Assembly: GCA_041907145.1 (NCBI GenBank)
Contig: JAYRHW010000030.1
Coordinates: forward strand, 1 to 8,586
Reading direction: 5' to 3'
DNA length: 8,586 nucleotides
From: JAFLCA01 sp041907145
GTDB lineage: Bacteria; Bdellovibrionota_C; UBA2361; JAFLCA01
Shown here: positions 1 through 6,466 of the stretch, one piece after another
Numbering within the stretch: the first letter of the stretch is position 1
Layout: each line of letters starts with the position of its first letter
Notes under the pieces: generated by a model
Seen by the model: only the letters and a program-made list of their open reading frames with translations
What the model was told of the DNA's origin: nothing
The model's database searches: none
Made by a program: the position numbers and the translations under genes

Positions 1-101
1 ACAGCCTTCAGCATGATAAAGCGTTGCTTCACCTCAGCTCTGAGCGCTCGTTCGCACTTCGGACGCATGCGACAGCTCTTTCTCTTGGCTGTAACCCACA
101 A
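1..101 (-). CDS. possible 5' end of a further gene, cut by the left edge
   Basis: One minus-strand frame is open from a TAG near position 130 to the window edge, while the other two minus frames stop within this stretch. Two starts are possible. A TTG at 101-99 is preceded by an AGAGGA Shine-Dalgarno-like site (115-110) with 8 nt spacing. An in-frame ATG at 68-66 has only a weak purine-rich site. From the ATG the product would begin MRPKCERALRAEVKQRF, basic and without a signal peptide or recognisable domain. It would lie about 65-100 nt downstream of the secreted-protein gene on the same strand, so it could be the next operon member. Only 23-34 residues are visible, so this may be chance; no function can be given. 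Confidence 0.25.
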   Translation of the reverse strand, partial: MWVTAKRKSCRMRPKCERALRAEVKQRFIMLKA

Positions 102-167
102 TATAGCTATCCTCTGGCTAAAGCTTTTCTACAAAGCAGGACTGTCCCATTTTTGGGCGGGGGCTCG

Positions 168-917
168 TTAGGAGCCGAAGAGATCATCAATCTGAGGTGG
201 CGTAGGTGTCGGACTCGCAGCCTGGGGGTCCCCATGCAAATCCACAGGCTTCTCCAAGAACTCAATGAGCGGCGCATGAAAATACTCGGCCAGCACATCA
301 AAATAATCGCGCTCACCGGGCGACTTATGCTGAGGATCTCTGAGTTCTTTGACCAAACGTTCAACCGCTACGGCCGCGTCATTTATGCGTTTGGGATCTT
401 CGCGAATCTCGATAAGTCCCTTCGAGATCGCATCGAGCAATTCAGTATTCGGCTCCCTTTGCACCCGCGCGGGCACCGGGGTGACAGTCGGCTCAGGTGT
501 TGGCTCGCCCTCCGGCACTGGAGTTGGCTTCCTCTTCGTCAGTGGCTTGGGTTTGGGCTTGCAGGGAAACGCAAACCCACGAATGAATCCGCGACAGCCT
601 GGACACTCAGTAAATTCGTCTGAAATATAGTCCAGCATGGTGAACATGCTTTCCTTTCTGCCATCTTTGTCCAGGAGTTGGCACCAACGCAAAAACATGC
701 GGGAATATTTTGTAAATCCCGGTGATTTCGGGGCTTTTTTCTTCTCTGCCCCATCTTCAGGAGCTCCCGAAGTCTCTTCCACGTCCTGTTCGGCATGCGC
801 GCGGCGATTAGGGTTGAACTGAACCTTGTCGGATGGCTGAGCAACGACCGTCCTAGACCCACAGAGCAGGATTGAAACCACCCCCGCAGACAATATTCGA
901 CCAGCAAGACTCGACAT
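168..917 (-). CDS. secreted proline-rich CPxC protein of unknown function
   Basis: This encodes 249 residues that I do not recognise. Residues 1-26 look like a Sec signal peptide: a basic R7, a hydrophobic core (residues 9-19) and a plausible cleavage site at TVVA|Q. C19 is not in a convincing lipobox, so a soluble or periplasmic protein is favoured over a lipoprotein. The mature part has a charged low-complexity stretch (about 40-66), then a short segment with C79, a C105-P-G-C108 motif and C119. A Lys/Pro linker with PTP/PEP repeats follows (about 120-150), then a charged helical-looking segment (about 155-223) and a second short SPTPTPP tail. The CPxC pair could form a disulfide or bind metal, but no thioredoxin fold is evident. 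The start ATG lies 2 nt after the stop of the gamma-lyase gene and has only a weak AAGA site, so translational coupling is likely. The long plus-strand frames across it are shadows: the signal peptide and coupling support the minus strand. Confidence 0.8.
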   Translation of the reverse strand: MSSLAGRILSAGVVSILLCGSRTVVAQPSDKVQFNPNRRAHAEQDVEETSGAPEDGAEKKKAPKSPGFTKYSRMFLRWCQLLDKDGRKESMFTMLDYISDEFTECPGCRGFIRGFAFPCKPKPKPLTKRKPTPVPEGEPTPEPTVTPVPARVQREPNTELLDAISKGLIEIREDPKRINDAAVAVERLVKELRDPQHKSPGERDYFDVLAEYFHAPLIEFLEKPVDLHGDPQAASPTPTPPQIDDLFGS

Positions 918-919
918 GG

Positions 920-2065
920 CTATATCTTGGATAGCGCCCTTTCGAGATCCGCCAGCAGGTCATCTACGTCCTCGATTCCTATGGACAAGCGAACTAGACC
1001 ATCGGTAATTCCAAGCTTGGCGCGATTCTCCGGAGGAATCGTAGCATGGGTCATAATAGCCGGGTGCTCGATCAATGACTCAACCCCACCCAACGATTCT
1101 CCCAAGGAGAACAACTTTACGTTTTCGAGGAAGGTGCGAGCCGCAGTCAAACCTCCGCGCACAACCATGGAAACCATACCGCCAAAGTCTCGCATCTGCT
1201 CCGCTGCCAATCCATGCTGAGGGTGGGACTTCAAGCCCGGATAGTAAACCCTTTCAACTTTCTTATGCCCGTCGAGATATGAGGCTACCTTTCGTGCGTT
1301 AGCGCAGTGGGCCTTCATGCGAACTTCCAGAGTCTTCGTCGATCGCAACAACAAGAAACAGTCCCAGGGCCCCGGCACGCCGCCCACCGCATTTTGAATG
1401 TAATGCAGCATCTCAGCGAGCGCAGAATCATTGACCACAAGTACACCGCCAATAACGTCCGAGTGCCCGCCGATATACTTAGTGCAGGAGTGCACAACAA
1501 TATCCGCGCCTAACGCCAGCGGGGACTGCAGGTAAGGAGAGGCAAAGGTGTTATCAACGACCGTAAGTGCTCGCTTGCTCTTGGCAAGTCGCGCGACAGC
1601 CTGCACGTCGATAATCTTAAGCATTGGATTCGTCGGAGTTTCAACCCAAACGAGCTTCGTTTGCGAGGTAAAGGCTTTCTCCGTAGCCGCATGGTCGCAC
1701 ATGTCGACCATGGTATAGGCTATCCCCATCTGCCGAAAAATCCGCTCAAAGAGGCGGAACGTACCGCCGTAAACGTCATCACAAACGACGACATGATCTC
1801 CACTCTTAAGAGAGTGGAGCACCGCCGACATTGCCGCACAACCGGAGGAAAATGAAATTCCATATGCGCCTCCCTCAAGGGACGCAAGATTGGCTTCCAA
1901 TGCAGTTCGGGTCGGATTTGCCGACCGCGCATAATCGTAGTTATCCTTGAATTTCCCGGGACTTTCTTGCACGAAGGTCGAGGTCTGGTATACCGGCGTC
2001 ATGATGGCGCCTGTTGACGGATCCGGCTCCTGTCCAGCGTGAATGGCGCGAGTTGCAAACTTCAT
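920..2065 (-). CDS. cystathionine gamma-lyase / gamma-synthase type PLP enzyme
   Basis: A full-length 381-residue member of the Cys/Met-metabolism PLP family (fold type I). Visible residues are Y45-A-R47 (binding the cofactor phosphate of the neighbouring subunit), Y99 in DVYGGT (stacks on PLP), D171 in VVDNTFASP (pairs with the pyridine nitrogen) and the Schiff-base lysine K196 in SCTKYIGGHSD. The C-terminal VESLIEHPAIMTHA and RLSIGIED motifs belong to the substrate-binding domain. Synthases and lyases share all of these motifs. The gene directly follows cystathionine beta-synthase with a 3-nt gap, so the likely job is cleavage of cystathionine to cysteine, 2-oxobutyrate and ammonia in the cytoplasm. 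Gamma-synthase or homocysteine/methionine gamma-lyase activity is not excluded. The ATG start has a strong AGGAGAGGA Shine-Dalgarno region 6 nt upstream. It forms an operon with the upstream CBS gene and the downstream secreted protein. Confidence 0.93.
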   Translation of the reverse strand: MKFATRAIHAGQEPDPSTGAIMTPVYQTSTFVQESPGKFKDNYDYARSANPTRTALEANLASLEGGAYGISFSSGCAAMSAVLHSLKSGDHVVVCDDVYGGTFRLFERIFRQMGIAYTMVDMCDHAATEKAFTSQTKLVWVETPTNPMLKIIDVQAVARLAKSKRALTVVDNTFASPYLQSPLALGADIVVHSCTKYIGGHSDVIGGVLVVNDSALAEMLHYIQNAVGGVPGPWDCFLLLRSTKTLEVRMKAHCANARKVASYLDGHKKVERVYYPGLKSHPQHGLAAEQMRDFGGMVSMVVRGGLTAARTFLENVKLFSLGESLGGVESLIEHPAIMTHATIPPENRAKLGITDGLVRLSIGIEDVDDLLADLERALSKI

Positions 2066-2068
2066 ATT

Positions 2069-3451
2069 CTATCCTCTCCTCTTTGCGGCATTCTTAGATA
2101 GGAAATCTATCAAATCAATCTTGGAGATGATGCCCACAACTTTGTTCGCATCAACCACTACGGCCACGCGATCGGTTTCAAAAATGCGGTACAGCTCCTC
2201 AATGCGAGCCTTGGGATAAATTAATCCGCCGATCGGATGGGATACACTGGACGCGGGAGAGCTCAGTGCAACCTGTCCGCCTTGCAACGCGTGCAGCACG
2301 TCCACTTCATGCACGATTCCGATAGGCTTGCCGCTCTCATCAAGTATGGGCAGCTGTGAAATTCCGTTTTCCTTAAGTCTCGAGATAATAACAGAGAGGC
2401 TCTCTTGAGCAGTCGCGGTTATCGGCTTGCGCTTTGCTTCTCGGAGCATTTCCTCGACCAGCCCCAAATCAGGAGTACTCTCAAGGAATCCAAAATCCTT
2501 CATCCAGGAGTCGGCGAGGAACTTCGAAATATAGCGCGAACCGGAATCGGTCAATACGGCAACGACCGTCTTCCCGGGCCCAAGTTCCCGAGCAATCTGC
2601 ACCGCGATATGCGCCACGCCGCCGGACGAGCCCCCGCAAAAGAGCCCCTCTTCGCGCACCAAACGCCGCGCCATAACAAAACATTCCTTGTCATTGATCT
2701 GACGCATCTCGTCGACAACGGAAAAATCCATGGCGTCGCACAAAATGTCCTCTCCAATGCCCTCCACCTTATACACATGCGGGGTCGGAAGGGTCTTGGT
2801 ATAAAAATAATGGTAGTGAACGCTGCCAATAGGATCAACACCGACCACGCGCACGGGACTCTGCTTGCCCTTGAACCAGCGCCCGATTCCCGACACCGTA
2901 CCGCCCGTACCAGCTCCTGCAACGATGGCATCGAACTGCCCGCCGGTCTCGTTCCAAATTTCCTGTGCTGTCGAGAGGCAGTGCGCCTCTATGTTCAGAG
3001 GATTGTGATACTGGTTAACGTAAAAGGCACCGGGGGTTTCTCGCGCAATTCGCTTGGCGGTTTCGACGTAGTGTTCGGGTGAGTCTCCCGGTACATCAGT
3101 AGGCGTGATGACAACTTCAGCGCCAAAAGCCTTAAGCATATTAACTTTCTCGAGGCTCATCTTGTCTGGCATCGTAAAGATGCAGCGATAACCTTTGACC
3201 GCAGCTACCATCGCTACCGCAAGTCCGGTGTTACCCGAGGTATTCTCGACGATCGTACCTCCGGGCTTCAACGCTCCAGACTTTTCGGCTTGCGTGATGA
3301 TATGAACCGCCATGCGGTCCTTGATCGACCCAGTCGGGTTAAGGAATTCGCACTTCACCAGCACGGTCGCGCAATTCTTGTCGACGACCTTATTGAGCTT
3401 TACGAGCGGGGTGTTACCAATAGCTTCGAGGATATCGTTTTTAAATTTCAC
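2069..3451 (-). CDS. cystathionine beta-synthase with C-terminal CBS domain pair
   Basis: 460 residues from a GTG start. The enzyme condenses homocysteine with serine to cystathionine, the first step of reverse transsulfuration. The fold type II PLP core spans about 5-320. It holds the Schiff-base lysine K44 in NPTGSIKDR, the asparagine loop T71-SGNTG, the phosphate loop GAGTGGTVSG (179-188) and S275 in FCGGSSGG, which faces the pyridine nitrogen. VEGIGEDIL near 229-237 matches the CBS rather than cysteine synthase pattern. Two CBS motifs (about 335-390 and 400-458) form a Bateman module; in animal CBS this binds S-adenosylmethionine. The N-terminal heme-binding region of animal enzymes is absent. 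The GTG is chosen because GGAG lies 6 nt upstream and the family begins here. The longer frame from 3586 would translate the pnp terminator stem. A pure O-acetylserine sulfhydrylase is less likely given the CBS domains and the gamma-lyase neighbour. Confidence 0.95.
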   Translation of the reverse strand: MKFKNDILEAIGNTPLVKLNKVVDKNCATVLVKCEFLNPTGSIKDRMAVHIITQAEKSGALKPGGTIVENTSGNTGLAVAMVAAVKGYRCIFTMPDKMSLEKVNMLKAFGAEVVITPTDVPGDSPEHYVETAKRIARETPGAFYVNQYHNPLNIEAHCLSTAQEIWNETGGQFDAIVAGAGTGGTVSGIGRWFKGKQSPVRVVGVDPIGSVHYHYFYTKTLPTPHVYKVEGIGEDILCDAMDFSVVDEMRQINDKECFVMARRLVREEGLFCGGSSGGVAHIAVQIARELGPGKTVVAVLTDSGSRYISKFLADSWMKDFGFLESTPDLGLVEEMLREAKRKPITATAQESLSVIISRLKENGISQLPILDESGKPIGIVHEVDVLHALQGGQVALSSPASSVSHPIGGLIYPKARIEELYRIFETDRVAVVVDANKVVGIISKIDLIDFLSKNAAKRRG

Positions 3452-3484
3452 AAGCAGCTCCAAAAGGCCGAAAAGCTGCCTGAG

Positions 3485-3495
3485 AGCATAGCATA
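3485..3495 (-). promoter_or_regulatory. candidate extended -10 promoter of the transsulfuration operon
   Basis: Reading the minus strand, TATGCT occurs twice in overlap (3495-3490 and 3490-3485). The second copy is preceded by TGC, giving an extended -10 element (TGnTATGCT). No good -35 box lies at the right distance. Transcription would start near 3478, about 27 nt before the GTG of the CBS gene and downstream of the pnp terminator. That position is where an independent promoter is needed. The call is motif-based only. Confidence 0.35.
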
Positions 3496-3540
3496 CCCCT
3501 CCCTGCCTCGGTACTGTTTCGACGCACCGCGAATCAAGCG

Positions 3541-3583
3541 AAAAAGGAAAGCGGCGGCAAGAGGGGTCGCCTCTTGCCGCCGC
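3541..3583 (-). terminator. strong intrinsic terminator of rpsO-pnp
   Basis: A perfect 14-bp inverted repeat (3551-3564 with 3570-3583) encloses a 5-nt loop and is very GC-rich (GCGGCGGCAAGAGG arms). On the minus strand it is followed by a T-rich tail, TTTCCTTTTT (3550-3541). It lies 24 nt past the pnp stop codon, so it ends rpsO-pnp transcripts. The plus strand has no T tract after the stem, so termination is one-directional. Confidence 0.92.
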
Positions 3584-3589
3584 CATTAG

Positions 3590-3603
3590 AGCCCTTGAGG
3601 GCT
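3590..3603 (-). repeat. small hairpin just after the pnp stop codon
   Basis: AGCCCTCAAGGGCT on the minus strand pairs as a 5-bp stem with a UCAA tetraloop, 4 nt after the pnp stop. It precedes the main terminator hairpin by 6 nt and has no T tract of its own. It may stabilise the transcript 3' end together with the terminator stem, or be incidental. Confidence 0.45.
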
Positions 3604-3607
3604 AGGA

Positions 3608-5710
3608 TTACATCTGGCCCTGAGCCTTCATGTCATCCATAGCCTCTTTTCGGGAAAGACGAATCTTCCCCTGACGATCGACGTCGAGCACCTTCACATA
3701 GACCTCATCTCCCTCTTGGAGCACATCGGTTACGCGGCGTACTCGCTCTTCAGTCAGCTGCGAGATATGAACGAGTCCGTCGGTACCAGGCAGGATTTCC
3801 ACAAACGCGCCGAAATCAGCGATGCGCTTGACGACACCTTTGTAAATTTTGCCGATCTCGGCTTCCTGGGTCAGGCTGCGAACAATGTCGATTGCGGCCT
3901 TGGCCTTGTTCTCGTCATTGCTGGCAATACTCACTGTACCGTCATCGCTCACTTCAATCTTCACACCGCATGATTCGGTAATCGAGCGGATAGTCTTGCC
4001 CCCAGGTCCGATGATGTCACGAATCTTATCCGGGTTAATCTTGAGCGTGATGATGCGAGGTGCAAAGGCGCTCAAGCTCGCACGCGGCTTGTTGATAGCC
4101 TCTGCCATCTGATCCAGGATGTACAAGCGGGCATCGCGGGCCTGCTCAAGAGCCTGGTCAACGATATTCCGCTCAAGACCCTTGATCTTGATGTCCATCT
4201 GCAGCGCGGTAATTCCTGCGGCCGTTCCGCACACCTTGAAGTCCATGTCGCCAAGATGATCTTCGTCACCGAGGATATCCGTCAAAATGGCGAACTTGTC
4301 GCCTTCTTTGATAAGTCCCATGGCTACGCCGGCCACCGGTGAACGAACCGGGACACCAGCATCCATCAGCGACAAGCTAGAACCGCACACGGTTGCCATC
4401 GAGCTCGATCCGTTACTTTCAGTAATTTCGGACACGATACGAACTACGTATGGAAACTCCTTCTCGTTCGGCATGATCTTGCGCACAGCACGCTCAGCTA
4501 ACGCACCGTGACCGACTTCGCGCCGTCCGGGACCACGCATCGGTTTGGTCTCACCCACCGAGAACGGCGGGAAGTTATAGTGCAGCATGAATGTCTTGGT
4601 GGTCTCGCCTGCGATATTATCCAGGCGCTGCGCTTCCTCCGAAGTTCCCAAGGTGGTTACCACCACGGCTTGAGTCTCCCCGCGAGTAAACAGAGCAGAA
4701 CCATGACAGCGCGGCAATAATCCGAGCTCAATGGTTATCGGACGAACTGTTTTCATGTCGCGTCCGTCGATGCGCACTTTCTCGTTCACAACCATGTCGC
4801 GAACTTGGCGGTACGAGCAGTCCTCATACACTTTGTCGATAAGCTTAGCCACGCTCTCGGCATTCTCGTCACCTTCTTTGACGAACTTCTCATGCGCTTC
4901 GTCCTTGATCTTGGAGTACGCGTCGCGGCGAGCCATCTTCTCTTTGACGCGAATGGCTTTATCCAGACGCGGCTTGAAGAAGTCTGAGATGGACTTCATG
5001 AGGGCTTCGTCGCGTTCCTTAGGCTTGACTTCCATCTTGGTCTTGCCGAGTTTGGCCTGGATTTCAAGCTGCATATCGATGAGCGGTTGCAGTTCCTTAT
5101 GGGCATAGAAGAGTGCTTCTACGACTTCCTTCTCTGGAACTTCCTTGGATCCGCCTTCCACCATGACTATGGCGTCACGCGAACCGGCGACAACGTAATT
5201 CAAATCCGAAACAGCAACCTCGCTGTACGTCGGATTGATGATGAGCTTGCCGTTAACGCGTCCAACGCGGACAGCGGCAATGGGTCCCTCGAAGGGCAGA
5301 TCCGAGAAGGTCAGCGCCGAGGATGCTCCTGTCACCGCCAAGACGTCCGTATCGTTCTCGGGATCGGCTGATAGTACAGTTGCAACAACCTGCACTTCCT
5401 TGGTGAAGCCCTCGGGGAACAATGGACGGCATGGACGATCCATCAAGCGAGAAATTAAGGTCTCGCGCTCACTGAGCTTGCCTTCGCGCTTAAAGAACCC
5501 GCCAGGGATCTTGCCCGCAGCGTACGTTTTTTCGACATAATCGATGGTGAGCGGCAAGAAGTCGCCGTCTTTCTCTGCGCCGTGACAAGCCGTCACCAGC
5601 ACGATTGAGTCGCCGAAGCGAACGATAGCCGAACCGGCTGCCTGCTTAGCGATGTGATTGGTTTCGATCGAAATTTTCCGACCGTGAAATGTTCTTTCTA
5701 GAACTATCAT
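3608..5710 (-). CDS. pnp: polyribonucleotide nucleotidyltransferase (PNPase)
   Basis: A 700-residue, full-length PNPase (the E. coli enzyme has 711). It degrades RNA 3'->5' with phosphate, releasing nucleoside diphosphates, as a cytoplasmic trimer often part of the degradosome. In order: first RNase PH domain (about 5-140, including FFKREGK 72-78), helical linker (about 230-310), second, catalytic RNase PH domain (about 312-545), KH domain with the I-I-G-P-G-G-K loop (566-572) and S1 domain (about 618-690). The phosphate-binding S435-S-S437 and metal/catalytic D484, D490 and K492 in GDEDHLGDMDFK are intact. The ATG start has AGGA 6 nt upstream. It lies 190 nt after rpsO with no terminator between them, so it is probably cotranscribed with rpsO. 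The leader has the potential to fold (see 5765-5888), in line with PNPase autoregulation known in E. coli. A strong terminator follows. Confidence 0.98.
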   Translation of the reverse strand: MIVLERTFHGRKISIETNHIAKQAAGSAIVRFGDSIVLVTACHGAEKDGDFLPLTIDYVEKTYAAGKIPGGFFKREGKLSERETLISRLMDRPCRPLFPEGFTKEVQVVATVLSADPENDTDVLAVTGASSALTFSDLPFEGPIAAVRVGRVNGKLIINPTYSEVAVSDLNYVVAGSRDAIVMVEGGSKEVPEKEVVEALFYAHKELQPLIDMQLEIQAKLGKTKMEVKPKERDEALMKSISDFFKPRLDKAIRVKEKMARRDAYSKIKDEAHEKFVKEGDENAESVAKLIDKVYEDCSYRQVRDMVVNEKVRIDGRDMKTVRPITIELGLLPRCHGSALFTRGETQAVVVTTLGTSEEAQRLDNIAGETTKTFMLHYNFPPFSVGETKPMRGPGRREVGHGALAERAVRKIMPNEKEFPYVVRIVSEITESNGSSSMATVCGSSLSLMDAGVPVRSPVAGVAMGLIKEGDKFAILTDILGDEDHLGDMDFKVCGTAAGITALQMDIKIKGLERNIVDQALEQARDARLYILDQMAEAINKPRASLSAFAPRIITLKINPDKIRDIIGPGGKTIRSITESCGVKIEVSDDGTVSIASNDENKAKAAIDIVRSLTQEAEIGKIYKGVVKRIADFGAFVEILPGTDGLVHISQLTEERVRRVTDVLQEGDEVYVKVLDVDRQGKIRLSRKEAMDDMKAQGQM

Positions 5711-5764
5711 GATGTTTCCTATTTTTTCTTTCTATTACTTCTGTATGCAGGAACGCACGAGAGA

Positions 5765-5888
5765 GAAAGGGCCGTTTCGTGGCGTCATGTTCCAACCCAC
5801 CATCCGGAGGCTCCCGCACACCACTTGGGAGTGCAGCAGCTCGCGACACGCGAAGCACGCGAACACGGCGTCAAAAGACGACCCTTTC
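5765..5888 (-). promoter_or_regulatory. candidate structured pnp leader between rpsO and pnp
   Basis: On the minus-strand RNA, GAAAGGGUCGU (5888-5878) can pair with ACGGCCCUUUC (5775-5765) over 11 bp with one U-G pair. This closes a loop of 102 nt. Inside are two smaller hairpins: GCU-CGCG with CGCG-AGC (5856-5839, one bulge, 3-nt loop) and CUCCC with GGGAG (5831-5811, 11-nt loop). The closing stem ends 54 nt before the pnp ATG. In E. coli, RNase III cuts a stem in the pnp leader and PNPase then represses its own synthesis. The position here is equivalent, but the structure was found by eye and no family match is claimed. Confidence 0.45.
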
Positions 5889-5900
5889 AAAAACGATACT

Positions 5901-6185
5901 TTACTTTCTGAGGCCAAGAGCATTGAGGACCTTCTTGTAGCGCTCTGCATTCTCATTCTTGAGGTACTGCAAGAGGCGCTTGCGCTTTGAAACCAGCGCG
6001 AGCATTCCACGGTTGGAATGCAGGTCATTAGCATTTGTTTCGAAATGACGAGTCAAAGTCTGTATTCGCTGCGTCAAGAGAGCGATCTGCACTTCTGCAG
6101 AACCGGAATCTTTCTTATTCACCTGAAATTTCTTGATGACATCAGCCTTGCTTGAAGGCAGCGCAGTGTTCTCAGCACCAGACAT
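5901..6185 (-). CDS. rpsO: 30S ribosomal protein S15
   Basis: 94 residues, about five more than the E. coli protein, with the extra length in the N-terminal segment before the first helix. S15 binds the central domain of 16S rRNA early in small-subunit assembly. The GSAEVQIALLTQRI helix, the LHSNRGMLALVSKRKRLLQYLK rRNA-binding core (given here as a family motif, about residues 55-76) and the ALGLRK end match the family. Where E. coli has HH before S-x-RG, this protein has LH, and RG is preceded by N. The ATG start has GGAG 6 nt upstream. It is the first gene of the rpsO-pnp unit, with no terminator before pnp. A promoter and a long leader lie upstream. S15 represses its own mRNA in several bacteria through differing leader structures, so the leader is worth attention. 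Confidence 0.97.
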   Translation of the reverse strand: MSGAENTALPSSKADVIKKFQVNKKDSGSAEVQIALLTQRIQTLTRHFETNANDLHSNRGMLALVSKRKRLLQYLKNENAERYKKVLNALGLRK

Positions 6186-6253
6186 GTAATTCTCCGTTTA
6201 TGGGCATCAGCCTTCTAAACCAATCAGGTTGCTTTCGCCTGCTTTGACAGACA

Positions 6254-6302
6254 ATCTGTTTGAACAGATATCTCTGAGGAAGGTAAGAATTTACTTCAGA
6301 GA
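6254..6302 (-). promoter_or_regulatory. candidate hairpins in the rpsO leader (possible S15 autoregulatory RNA)
   Basis: Two inverted repeats lie in the roughly 177-nt leader predicted for rpsO. TCTCTGA/TCAGAGA (6296-6302 with 6271-6277) encloses an inner GTAA/TTAC pairing and makes an imperfect long hairpin. ATCTGT/ACAGAT (6254-6269) encloses a 4-nt loop. Neither has a T tract, so they are not terminators. Long structured leaders are typical of S15 feedback control, but I recognise no specific known S15-binding motif. Confidence 0.35.
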
Positions 6303-6368
6303 GATTACGCAGCCCGACCGCTGTCTAGAATTGACGCACAGTCTTCTTCGTTCCTATAAAACGTGGTG

Positions 6369-6397
6369 AAGTTAGCAACTTACACCAATAAAGTCAA
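6369..6397 (-). promoter_or_regulatory. candidate sigma70-type promoter for rpsO-pnp
   Basis: On the minus strand a TTGACT -35 box (6397-6392, 5 of 6 consensus positions) is separated by exactly 17 nt from TAACTT (6374-6369). That -10 box is weak but keeps the key T, A and final T. The start site would be near 6362, giving a leader of about 177 nt before rpsO. Confidence 0.5.
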
Positions 6398-6419
6398 ACC
6401 GTTAAGCCGCCGTTTTCCT

Positions 6420-6449
6420 CTGGCACCGGCGCGCTAATCACAATAATAT
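6420..6449 (+). promoter_or_regulatory. candidate promoter of the glycosyltransferase gene
   Basis: CTGGCA (6420-6425, 4 of 6 to the -35 consensus) is followed after 18 nt by TAATAT (6444-6449, 4 of 6 to the -10 consensus). Transcription would begin near 6456, only about 10 nt before the ATG, leaving almost no room for a Shine-Dalgarno site. This fits the lack of one but is weak evidence. Confidence 0.3.
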
Positions 6450-6466
6450 TAGGCACTTAGTTATCG

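Larger units (their letters stand above)
6186..6466. other. divergent intergenic spacer between rpsO and the glycosyltransferase gene
   Basis: 281 bp without a credible gene. It carries the rpsO promoter and leader on the minus strand and a candidate promoter for the plus-strand gene at its right end. The two -35 candidates (6392-6397 and 6420-6425) do not overlap. I see no tRNA, repeat array or clear operator in it. Confidence 0.7.

Noticed and set aside
130..167. Possible terminator after the secreted-protein gene (CCC-AAAAAT-GGG)
   Set aside because: Only a 3-bp stem can be formed and no T tract follows on the minus strand.
24..623. Long plus-strand open frame of 199 residues opposite the secreted-protein gene
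   Set aside because: It overlaps the minus-strand gene that has a signal peptide, a family-like layout and operon coupling. The plus frame shows no domain or ribosome site, so it is a shadow.
2405..3082. 225-residue plus-strand frame inside the CBS gene
   Set aside because: It lies wholly antisense to a certain enzyme with intact catalytic motifs, and the translation has no recognisable features.
5841..5865. Short tandem-like CACGCGAA copies in the rpsO-pnp spacer, considered as a regulator-binding repeat
   Set aside because: Only two imperfect copies are present, and they are explained as well by the hairpin proposed there.
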